Shown here: one piece after another, positions 44,885 through 52,275 of the stretch
Position numbering within the stretch: the stretch's first letter is position 1
How the letters are laid out: each line of letters begins with the position of its first letter
Assembly (NCBI GenBank): GCA_018712515.1
Contig: DVGW01000050.1
Span: forward strand, 48,649-112,648
Length of the DNA stretch: 64,000 nt
From: Aphodovivens avicola
GTDB lineage: Bacteria > Actinomycetota > Coriobacteriia > Coriobacteriales > Eggerthellaceae
Direction: 5' to 3'
Notes under the pieces: generated by a model
The model's input: only the letters and a program-made list of their open reading frames with translations
Databases searched by the model: none
What the model was told of the DNA's origin: nothing
Position numbers and translations under genes: made by a program

Positions 44885-46870
44885 CTACTGCTGTGTGGCC
44901 GTTTCCTGCTCGCGGCGCTTCCGCTCCGCCTCGGCGCGCTTGCGCTCGTCGATGGCGATCTCGCGGTCGAGGTCCTTGTCGTCGCGGCCCTCCAGGTAGG
45001 TCTTCATCGAGTACAGCGTGATGTCGGAGCGGTTGATCACGCCGATGATCTTGCCGTCGTGCAGCACGGGGATCTTCTTCAGATGGTTCTTGCTCAGGAT
45101 GCGGCACACCTGGGGCAGGGTGGTGTACAGATCGACGCCGATGACGCCCTTCGTGCCGATGTCGCGGATGTTCATCTTCATGAGGTTGGCGAGCTTCTCG
45201 TCGTAGGTCTCCTGGTCGACGCCCATCTGCATGATCATGACGACCGGATCCATGTAGGAGTTGGACTGCGATGAGAGCAGGCGCATGATGTCGCCGTCGG
45301 ACACGAAGCCGACCGCCTTGCCGCTTGCGTCGACCACCGGCGCGCCGCTGATGCCGTGCTTGACGAACAGCTTCATGGCGTCCACGACGGTCGCGTCGGG
45401 GAAGAGGCTGTATACGTCGGGCTTCATGATCTTCTCGATCATCGTGCGCTCTTCGCTATCGGGCTTGGCCTCATGCTGTTTGTCGGGCGTGTTTTTGACG
45501 AAGATGATGGTCAGGATCAGCGCCACCGCGGACAGCACCACGGCCGCCACGAACGCAGCATTGACGCCCAGGATGCCGGCCTGCACCGGATCCATCGTGC
45601 CGGACGCCGTGCCGGTGACGAACGTGTCGATCGACACCAGAAGGGCCGTGCCCAGCGAGCCGGACACCTGGCGCAGCGTGTTGTTGACCGAGGTGCCGTG
45701 GTTGAGCAGCTTGTTGTCGAGCGCGTTCATGGCCCACGTGGTGATGGGCATGTTGACCAGCGACAGCGACGCCATGCGGATGGTGTAGAGGATCGTGAGC
45801 CACACGACGTCGGTCGTGCTCGTGAGCGTGGCGAACCCGACGGTGGAGATCGTGAGGATCGCCAGGCCGATGATGCTCAAAACGCGCGGGCCGTACTTGT
45901 CGAACAGGCGCCCGGCAAACGGGTTGAGCACGCCCATCAGGATGGCTCCGGGCATGATGACCAGGCCGGACACCGTGGCGGAGTAGCCCATGTAGCTCTG
46001 CAGGTAGATGGGCATCAGCACGCCGGCGGCCAGAAGCGACGCCTGAACGATCATGCCGATCACCGTGCCGATGAGGAAGCGGCGGTTGGAGAGCACCCGC
46101 ACGTTGAGCATGGGCTGCTCCATCTTGAGCTGGCGGCGGAAGAACAGCACCAGCACGACGATGCCCACCAGCGTGATGGCGGCGTCGGCCACGTTGATTC
46201 CCACCGATCCGATGGTCGAGAAGCCGTAGAGCAGCGCGCCGAAGCCGACGGTCGACATGATGACCGAGATCTTGTCGAGCTGGGCGGCGGGGTTGAGCGG
46301 TTCGGTCTTCTTGAGCACGAACACGCTGATCAGGACGACGGCCGCGATCAGAATCGCGATGGCGTAGAACAGGACGCGCCAGCCGAAGCTGTCGATGACC
46401 AGGCCGGAGACGCTCGGGCCGATGGCGGGGGCGAACGCGATGACGATGCCGAAGATACCCATCGCCGAGCCGCGGCGCTCGACGGGGAAGGTGAGCATGA
46501 GCACGGTCATGACCATCGGCATCAGGATGCCCGCGCCGGCGGCTTGCAGGAGGCGGCCGATGAGCAGCACGGCGAAGTCGGGCGCGATGCCCGCCATGAG
46601 GCTGCCGACGGCGAAGATGCCCATCGAGACGAGGTAGAGCATTTTGGTGGAGTGCTTGTCGGTCAGATACGCCGTGACGGGGATCATGATGGCGTTGACC
46701 AGCGTGAAGCCGGTGGTGAGCCACTGCACCGTCGAGGCGTCGATGCCCATCTCAGCCATGATCGACGGCTGGGCGGGCGTGACGACCGTCTGGTTGAGGA
46801 CGGTGACGAAGGTGCCGAAGATCATGATGGCGAGCATCACGATCTGCTGCTTGGTGAGTCCGTATACCAT
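44885..46870 (-). CDS. DHA2-type MFS transporter fused to a CBS-domain pair
   Basis: 661 residues from the ATG at 46870 (AGGGGG upstream). Residues 1-~480 are a 14-helix drug:H+ antiporter (DHA2/EmrB-like): VLNQTVVTPAQPSIMAEMG and GWRVLFYAIAILI match that group. After a short linker (PDSEERTMIEKIM), residues ~500-635 carry two CBS motifs: DATVVDAMKLFVKHGISGAPVVDASGKAVGFVSDGDI, and TLPQVCRILSKNHLKKIPVLHDGKIIGVINRSDI. CBS pairs usually bind adenine nucleotides, so efflux may be energy-gated. The C-terminus is a highly charged helix. A TetR gene is divergent. Confidence 0.9.
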   Translation of the reverse strand: MVYGLTKQQIVMLAIMIFGTFVTVLNQTVVTPAQPSIMAEMGIDASTVQWLTTGFTLVNAIMIPVTAYLTDKHSTKMLYLVSMGIFAVGSLMAGIAPDFAVLLIGRLLQAAGAGILMPMVMTVLMLTFPVERRGSAMGIFGIVIAFAPAIGPSVSGLVIDSFGWRVLFYAIAILIAAVVLISVFVLKKTEPLNPAAQLDKISVIMSTVGFGALLYGFSTIGSVGINVADAAITLVGIVVLVLFFRRQLKMEQPMLNVRVLSNRRFLIGTVIGMIVQASLLAAGVLMPIYLQSYMGYSATVSGLVIMPGAILMGVLNPFAGRLFDKYGPRVLSIIGLAILTISTVGFATLTSTTDVVWLTILYTIRMASLSLVNMPITTWAMNALDNKLLNHGTSVNNTLRQVSGSLGTALLVSIDTFVTGTASGTMDPVQAGILGVNAAFVAAVVLSAVALILTIIFVKNTPDKQHEAKPDSEERTMIEKIMKPDVYSLFPDATVVDAMKLFVKHGISGAPVVDASGKAVGFVSDGDIMRLLSSQSNSYMDPVVMIMQMGVDQETYDEKLANLMKMNIRDIGTKGVIGVDLYTTLPQVCRILSKNHLKKIPVLHDGKIIGVINRSDITLYSMKTYLEGRDDKDLDREIAIDERKRAEAERKRREQETATQQ

Positions 46871-47202
46871 GTTTCCCCCTGAAGTCCGAGCGCAAGGAAG
46901 CGCCTGGTGCCGTTCGCCAGCGGTCTGAGCGGCGAGGGGCGGCGCCAAGCGCTTTCCAGAAGCAAATTATGCACTGAGTATAAAAAGAAGTTTGGTAGAT
47001 GTGAACCCCGGGTATAGAAAATTGTGCTATGGTCACGCAAACGGCACATTTCAGGTTGATTCGTGCCCAACGGGCGTCGCTCGCGACATCGCGCGGCGAG
47101 GGCGTGGATGCCGGGCGGCACGTCGCGTCGACGCTGCGGCGCCGCTGCATCGCCTGATGCGGAGCGCCCGTGCGGCATGGATAGTCGAGGAGGAAACTCA
47201 TC

Positions 47203-47817
47203 GTGGACGAGCAGGCTTGCCTTGGACTGAGGGAGCGCAAGAAGATCAAAGCGCGGCTCGCCATCGAGCGGGCGGCGCTCGAGCTGGTCTTGGAGCGCGG
47301 ATACGACGGCACCACCGTCGAGGACATCTGCGAGCGCGCGGAGGTGTCCAAGAAGACCTTCTTCAACTATTTCCCCTCGAAAGCCGCGGTGGTCACCGGA
47401 CGCGTGAGCGAGTTCCCCGAGGCGGAGCAGCTCGTGGCGATGATGGAAGCCCACAGCGAGATGTGCTACCTGGACGTGCTCGTGAACATGATCAGCGCCG
47501 ATTACACCGTGCGCGAGGGCGACGAGATGGCGGATCTGCGATTCAAGATGCTGCGCAAGATGCCCCAGCTGTTCTTCCGCGGCCAACGCGACCTGCTCAA
47601 CGTCCAGAAGGCGGTCACCGAGGCGGTCGGCACCTACCTCGAAGCGCATCCCGAGCGCCGCATGATGGACGACCATTCGACGAACTACGAGGCGCTGGTG
47701 GCGTCCTCCTCGGTCACCGCGCTCGTGCGCACGCGCTCGATGCAGCATGTGTTCTACGAGGAGCCCGCATCTGCCGAGGAGACGCGCCGGATGCTGGCGG
47801 AGTACCTGTCGCGCTAG
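47203..47817 (+). CDS. TetR-family repressor
   Basis: 204 residues from a GTG start. The N-terminal helix-turn-helix is GYDGTTVEDICERAEVSKKTFFNYFPSKAAVV, a clear TetR recognition helix; the C-terminal ligand domain is all-alpha. It is divergent from the MFS-CBS efflux gene with a 332-base region between, the usual layout for a repressor of a drug exporter. Its operator was not identified with confidence. Confidence 0.88.
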   Translation: MDEQACLGLRERKKIKARLAIERAALELVLERGYDGTTVEDICERAEVSKKTFFNYFPSKAAVVTGRVSEFPEAEQLVAMMEAHSEMCYLDVLVNMISADYTVREGDEMADLRFKMLRKMPQLFFRGQRDLLNVQKAVTEAVGTYLEAHPERRMMDDHSTNYEALVASSSVTALVRTRSMQHVFYEEPASAEETRRMLAEYLSR

Positions 47818-47845
47818 CGGGATGCTGGCGGATTGCCCGCCTCTC

Positions 47846-48045
47846 TAGCGGGAATCGTCCTAAATCGCGCATTCCGCCCACATGCGCGACCTGGGGAAAT
47901 GGCAAAAAATACCAGGTCAAATAATGTTTTCTAGTTTGTCCCGATCGTTCGGTTTAGCGCGAGCTCCCCGGACGGCAAGTTCGATTTAGCGTGAACCCTT
48001 GGGCAGTATGCGCGATTTGGCGTGATTTCGCCTTCTGTCCCGCTA
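47846..48045. repeat. MITE-like intergenic element F with three word copies
   Basis: Ends TAGCGGGA (47846-47853) and TCCCGCTA (48038-48045) are inverted. Inside, AAATCGCGCAT (47862-47872) and ATGCGCGA (47882-47889) form a pair, and a third copy ATGCGCGATTT is at 48008-48018, again the family C plan. It fills the gap between two convergent tetR genes and overlaps the stop codon of the second. Confidence 0.55.
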
Positions 48046-48705
48046 GCGGCGCGTGTAGCGGTTGATGGGGTGCGCTTGGATGATCTCGAAGAGCGATTCC
48101 TGCAGCGCGTTGCCGAAGGGGTTCATGCGCGCGTCGAGCAGCTCGTTTTGGATGCCGGGGTGCTGCAGGAAGAACTCCGTCGAGCCGAGGATCTGGCGCA
48201 CGCTCAACGTGGTCACCATCTGCAGCGTCTCGGGCGGCATGTAGCGCCCGTCGAGGATGAACTTGACGTCCGCCTCCACCAAGGGGTAGTACAGCTGCTC
48301 CACCGCTGCGAGGAATTCGGGTTCCATCAGGGTGAACAGCTTCCGGTAGAACTCCGTGTCGGTGGCCACGCACTCGAGCAGCGCCCGCGTGAACAGGCTC
48401 GCGTCGAGCGTGCGCGCGCCGATCTCCACGTGCGAGTAGAGCGCGAGGTTTTGGGCGATGCGCTTGCTGAACGGGGTGGCGATGAGCTGCTCCGGCGGAA
48501 GCGCCGCACGCAGCTTCTCGTCGAGCGCGCAGCGGAACACCCACAGTGCCGTCTCGAGTTTGCTGGAGAAATGGTAGTAGTACGTGTTGCGGTTGATGCC
48601 GAGCTGGTCGATCAGGTCGGCGATGCGCACGCGCGAGAGCGACGTCTTGCGGACGGCATCGACGAAGGCGTCGGCGATAAGCTGCCGGGTATCGCGCTTT
48701 GCCAT
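48043..48705 (-). CDS. TetR/AcrR-family regulator (DhaS-like)
   Basis: 220 residues. The N-terminal HTH is LSRVRIADLIDQLGINRNTYYYHFSSKLE; the YYYHF phrase and C-terminal domain resemble the TetR_C_14/DhaS-like group. The ligand is unknown. It is divergent from the alpha/beta hydrolase gene at 49070, with 364 bases between, and could regulate the accessory locus, although the CdaR-type protein is an equally good candidate. Confidence 0.85.
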   Translation of the reverse strand: MAKRDTRQLIADAFVDAVRKTSLSRVRIADLIDQLGINRNTYYYHFSSKLETALWVFRCALDEKLRAALPPEQLIATPFSKRIAQNLALYSHVEIGARTLDASLFTRALLECVATDTEFYRKLFTLMEPEFLAAVEQLYYPLVEADVKFILDGRYMPPETLQMVTTLSVRQILGSTEFFLQHPGIQNELLDARMNPFGNALQESLFEIIQAHPINRYTRR

Positions 48706-48807
48706 GCGTGCGTCTCCTAACCACCAGGATTTGGATATACGGGCATTTTATCCAAAATGCCGCGCCTAGATGAAGTCCAAGCCATGAATCCGCGAGAGTT
48801 CCAAGGA

Positions 48808-48972
48808 AAAACGCTGGGCAGATGGGCGAATCGCCCATTTCGGCAAGCGTTTCCGTACGATGCCTGATTTCGATTCTTGAAAAGCACGCGGTGCCAACCG
48901 ACACCCGTCCCTTGATTCGACAGAGAAAATGGCGCCTCATTGGACTGGAGCACAAGCAAATCGGATGGGCGA
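48808..48972. repeat. Intergenic hairpin element E
   Basis: ATGGGCGA (48822-48829) and TCGCCCAT (48831-48838) form a perfect palindrome, extended by outer AAACGCT / AGCGTTT arms to about 48848. A third ATGGGCGA is at 48965-48972. It lies between the second tetR and the alpha/beta hydrolase gene; the same gap holds a pair of AGCACAA/TTGTGCT half-sites. Confidence 0.5.
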
Positions 48973-49000
48973 ACATCCCGTCGTAGCGTTCTTTTGTGCT
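48949..49000. promoter_or_regulatory. Putative operator pair upstream of the alpha/beta hydrolase
   Basis: AGCACAAG (48949-48956) and TTTGTGCT (48993-49000) are inverted half-sites 36 bases apart, ending 70 bases before the hydrolase start. The same half-site occurs in inverted pairs before the CocE-type gene and the CoA-transferase, and singly before the butyrate kinase. Confidence 0.5.
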
Positions 49001-49069
49001 TGCGAACATATTCGGCGGCGTCCATCCCCCCTAATCTTGCCTTCTTGAAGGAGAGAAAGGAGACAAGCC

Positions 49070-50143
49070 GTGGCAAACAGCGGAAGCGACGCGCTCAAAA
49101 GCATCATCCCCCCGATGAGGCGGGCGGTATCCCGGATTCTGGATGGCCAATCGCGGTTTGGGGAGGAGGTGACGGATGCGGCGGGAGGCAGGATCTCCTG
49201 CTGGGTGAACGCCGCGCCCGACGTGGCGGCGCTTCGCCGGGACGCGTCCGATGCGGTGTCGAACGCATCGGCGGAAAGTCGCCCAAGCGCATCCGCCCTG
49301 GCACCTGCGGTGTTCGAGCTGCATGGCGGCGGTTTCGCGTTGGGGGATGCGCGCAAGGGGGACGCCCTGCGGGCATGGATCGCCCATCGCTACGGCGTCA
49401 ACGTGGTTGGCGTGGGCTATCGGTTGGCCCCGGAGAATCCGTGGCCGGCCGCGCTGGACGACGTGATCGAGGCCATCGAACACTTTGCCCTGCATGCCGG
49501 GGAGTACGGTATGGATCCGGATGAGTTCTACCTCGTCGGCTACAGCGCAGGAGCCAACCTCGCCTTGGCGACCTGCTTGAAGCTGCAGGAGCGGGAGGGG
49601 CTTGCGTTCCGTATCCAGGGCTTGGCGCTGCATTACCCCTTCCTCGATGCCGCGGTGGATCCTTTCAGCCTGTCGACGGGCGGCGAGGACATCCCGGCGG
49701 AGATGATGGCTGCCTTCAACAGCTGGTATGCGACGGATAACGATCCTTCCAATCCGCTGATCTCGCCGCTTCACGCTTCGGATGGGCAGCTGGCGAAGCT
49801 GCCGCGCGTCATCCAGTATCCGGTTGCGGGGGATGCGCTGCGCCCCAGCGCCGAGGCGCTGCACGCTCGACTCGAGGCGCTGGGTCGCCCCTGCGTGCTG
49901 CATACGGTGGAGGGCGCCTATCACGGCTACATAGAAGACGCCGAGAACCTCGAGGTATACCGCGCCACCAGCCTGCCGGAAACCATCGCCGCTCGACCGG
50001 CCGAGTTCGCCCGGATCGCGGCGGAGGCGATGAGGGGAAGCCTGGACGAGCTGCTGGGCGCGCCGGTGCATGACGTGCCGTTCGATCCCGACAACGCCCG
50101 GAAGGGCGCGTCTTCGCCCTCGATGGAGGAGGTGGGCCGATGA
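49070..50143 (+). CDS. Alpha/beta hydrolase, HSL/acetyl esterase type
   Basis: 357 residues from a GTG start with AAGGAG 7 bases upstream. The HSL-family oxyanion motif is LHGGGFALG, the nucleophile is in GYSAGAN, the Asp probably in VAGDALRPSAEAL, and the His in AYHGYIED. No signal peptide, so cytosolic. HSL-type enzymes cleave short-chain esters or amides; the substrate is unknown. It opens the accessory locus and overlaps the next gene by 4 bases, so the two are translationally coupled. Confidence 0.9.
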   Translation: MANSGSDALKSIIPPMRRAVSRILDGQSRFGEEVTDAAGGRISCWVNAAPDVAALRRDASDAVSNASAESRPSASALAPAVFELHGGGFALGDARKGDALRAWIAHRYGVNVVGVGYRLAPENPWPAALDDVIEAIEHFALHAGEYGMDPDEFYLVGYSAGANLALATCLKLQEREGLAFRIQGLALHYPFLDAAVDPFSLSTGGEDIPAEMMAAFNSWYATDNDPSNPLISPLHASDGQLAKLPRVIQYPVAGDALRPSAEALHARLEALGRPCVLHTVEGAYHGYIEDAENLEVYRATSLPETIAARPAEFARIAAEAMRGSLDELLGAPVHDVPFDPDNARKGASSPSMEEVGR

Positions 50144-50565
50144 GTCCTTGGAACAGGATCGTCATCCTTCAGGATATCGTGCTGGCCATCGTCATCAACA
50201 CGTCCGCGATGCTGCTCACCGGCGCGGAGATCACGTTCGCCTCATGGTATCCCGGCACGTGCTCGGCGTTCGCGACCAACGTGCTCATCCAGCTGATCGT
50301 CCCCGTTCCTGCGATCGGGCAGGCGCTGTCCGGTCCGCTTGCCGACAGCAAGGCGCGCCCGATCCTGTCGATCTTCGTGGAGAACCTCATCTACGTGACC
50401 TGCATCTCGTTCACCATGGCATGCATCCAGGCGGGCGGGCGTCCCATCGTGGACGTGTGGTTGCAGACCTACGTGTACCTGGTGGTGATCGGTTACGTCA
50501 TCTCCGTGGTCCTGTTTGCGATCGTGACGGCGTATGGGCGCCGCAAGCAGACGGGGGCGGCATAG
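50140..50565 (+). CDS. Four-helix membrane protein of unknown function
   Basis: 141 residues with four hydrophobic segments at about 7-30, 43-66, 76-99 and 107-131. The segment order and length resemble DUF2798-type small membrane proteins, but I cannot assign the family firmly. It starts inside the end of the hydrolase gene (ATGA overlap). Its role could be transport-related or it could anchor an enzyme; nothing in the sequence decides this. Confidence 0.7.
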   Translation: MSPWNRIVILQDIVLAIVINTSAMLLTGAEITFASWYPGTCSAFATNVLIQLIVPVPAIGQALSGPLADSKARPILSIFVENLIYVTCISFTMACIQAGGRPIVDVWLQTYVYLVVIGYVISVVLFAIVTAYGRRKQTGAA

Positions 50566-50572
50566 CGTTTCT

Positions 50573-50580
50573 TTTGTGCT
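50573..50580. promoter_or_regulatory. Single TTTGTGCT half-site upstream of butyrate kinase
   Basis: TTTGTGCT lies 160 bases before the buk start, followed by a small palindrome GCATT CC AATGC. No partner half-site is near, so it is the weakest of the four locus copies. Confidence 0.3.
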
Positions 50581-50739
50581 GCATTCCAATGCGGACGGAG
50601 CGCGAGGTGTCAACAATACGGGATGACGCGTCAAGGCAGACGCGTCGGACGCGCCGGATCCGCTGGATCTCATCGGAGACGGGCGCTCTGCGCAAGCCGA
50701 CAGCTCGGCGAATGCAATCGAACGAAGTAAGGAGCAACA

Positions 50740-51864
50740 ATGGCAGAAGCCTATACCATCCTGACCCTGTCCCCGGGTTCCACCTCCACGAAGGTGGCCG
50801 TGTTCAAGGGCGACCAAGAGGTCTTCAAGTCCAACATCAAGCACACCGCCGAGGAGCTGGCCAAATACCCGCAGGCGGTCGATCAGCGTGAATGGCGCAA
50901 GGAGTGCATTCTTGAGGAGCTGGACAAGCACGGGATGTCGCTGTCCGACATCGATGCGTTCTCGGGCTATTGCGGCAGCATGGGCCCCACGGTGGGCGGC
51001 ATCTTCAAGATCGACGAGACGGTGTGCGACCATGTCTTGAATGCGGGAGTCAACCACCCTGCGGTTTTGGGCGCCCCCATTCTGTTCGACTTCGCCCAGC
51101 AGGTGGGCAAGCCGGCCTATGCCGTCAACCAGCCCGATACCGACGAGCTGGATGACGTCGCCCGCATCACCGGCTATCCCGGGGTGTACCGCAAAAGCCA
51201 CGTGCACTGCCTGAACCAGAAGGAGACCGCCATGCGCTGCGCGGCGGAGCTCGGCAAGGAGTACAAGGACGTCAACGTCATCGTGGCGCATGTGGGCGGC
51301 GGCCTGTCCGTGGCAGCGCACAACCACGGCCGCATGATCGACACCAACGACGTGCTCGAGGGCTCCGGTCCCTTCGCTCCCAACCGCTCGGGCGACGTGC
51401 CGCTGAAGCCGGTTGTGAAGCTGTGCTTCGACGGTGAGCATGACAAGAAGGAGATCGACGGCGTGATCGGCAAGACCGGCGGCCTGAAGGGCCTTTTGGG
51501 CACCGACGACGCCATCGAGATCGACAAGCGCATCGAGGCCGGCGACGAGTGGGCCAAGATCGTGTACGAGGCTATGGCGTATCAGGTCGCCAAGGCCATC
51601 GGCGGCTTTGCGGCAGCGCTCAAGGGTCAGGTGGACGGCATCGTGCTGACCGGCGGCGTGAGCAACGACAAGTACTTCACGAACTACATCTCCGAGCGCG
51701 TCAGCTGGATCGCCCCCATCAAGATCTACGGCGGCGACTTCGAGATGGAAGGCTGCGCTGCCGGCGCCGTGCGTGCGCTGACCGGAGCCGAGGAGGTCAT
51801 GACCTACACCGGCGAGCCGTCCTGGAAGGGCTTCACCCAGCCCGGCGCCATCCCCGAGGCGTAG
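50740..51864 (+). CDS. buk: Butyrate kinase
   Basis: 374 residues; ASKHA-fold acyl kinase that makes ATP from butyryl (or other acyl) phosphate. The phosphate-1 motif is LSPGSTSTKVAVF, and HVGGGLSVAAHNHGRMIDTNDVLEGSGPFAPNRSGDVP and GIVLTGGVSNDKYF match the Buk branch as distinct from AckA. The chain length of its substrate cannot be read from sequence; branched-chain or aromatic acyl phosphates are known for relatives. The matching acyltransferase is at 58065 in the same locus. SD AAGGAG precedes the ATG. Confidence 0.93.
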   Translation: MAEAYTILTLSPGSTSTKVAVFKGDQEVFKSNIKHTAEELAKYPQAVDQREWRKECILEELDKHGMSLSDIDAFSGYCGSMGPTVGGIFKIDETVCDHVLNAGVNHPAVLGAPILFDFAQQVGKPAYAVNQPDTDELDDVARITGYPGVYRKSHVHCLNQKETAMRCAAELGKEYKDVNVIVAHVGGGLSVAAHNHGRMIDTNDVLEGSGPFAPNRSGDVPLKPVVKLCFDGEHDKKEIDGVIGKTGGLKGLLGTDDAIEIDKRIEAGDEWAKIVYEAMAYQVAKAIGGFAAALKGQVDGIVLTGGVSNDKYFTNYISERVSWIAPIKIYGGDFEMEGCAAGAVRALTGAEEVMTYTGEPSWKGFTQPGAIPEA

Positions 51865-51879
51865 GCGAAGCGTCCCTCA

Positions 51880-52275
51880 TCAGACGGAGTCGTCGCTTTC
51901 CGCCACGCAGAAGGCGACGACCGCGTTCTCTTCGTGGGAGAGCGACACATGAAGCGCCGTCTGCCCGACTAGGGCGGCGGCGCTTCCGATTATGCGGGTG
52001 CGGGGAGCGCCGGATGGGAGCGAGAGCGTTTCGATCTGGGGGAACTCGACTTCGACATCCTGTGCGTTGAGGGCCTTGGCGACCGCTTCCTTTATGGCGA
52101 AGCGGCCGGCGAAATAGCGCAAGGCGGCGCGGGAGCCGCTTTCCGCCTCGCGTGCTGCGGCCTCCGCGCGCTCGCCCTCGGTGAAGATGCGCTTGAAGAA
52201 CGGATCGTCCCACTTTCCCTCCAGCGGGGCTATCCTTGCAAGATCCATGATGTCGACGCCGATGCCCCTGATCAT
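51880..52275 (-). CDS. acpS: Holo-[acyl-carrier-protein] synthase
   Basis: 131 residues. Transfers 4'-phosphopantetheine from CoA to a serine of an ACP. Family motifs: MIRGIGVDIMDLARI, FAGRFAIKEAVAKAL with the Mg-binding Glu, and VSLSHEENAVVAF. Length is normal. It overlaps the end of the regulator gene by 4 bases, so it is transcribed with it. In many genomes acpS is unique, so this may also serve fatty-acid ACP, but its place in a locus holding its own ACP is noteworthy. Confidence 0.93.
   Translation of the reverse strand: MIRGIGVDIMDLARIAPLEGKWDDPFFKRIFTEGERAEAAAREAESGSRAALRYFAGRFAIKEAVAKALNAQDVEVEFPQIETLSLPSGAPRTRIIGSAAALVGQTALHVSLSHEENAVVAFCVAESDDSV

Noticed and set aside
47021..47028. 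ATTGTGCT between the MFS-CBS and TetR genes
   Set aside because: A single copy without an inverted partner, possibly part of a promoter (TGTGCTATGGT); not counted as an operator of the accessory locus.
50740..51864. Acetate kinase as the identity of the kinase at 50740
   Set aside because: Motifs LSPGSTSTKVA and HVGGGLSVAAHNHGRMID follow the butyrate kinase branch, and a bona fide ackA exists at 26245.
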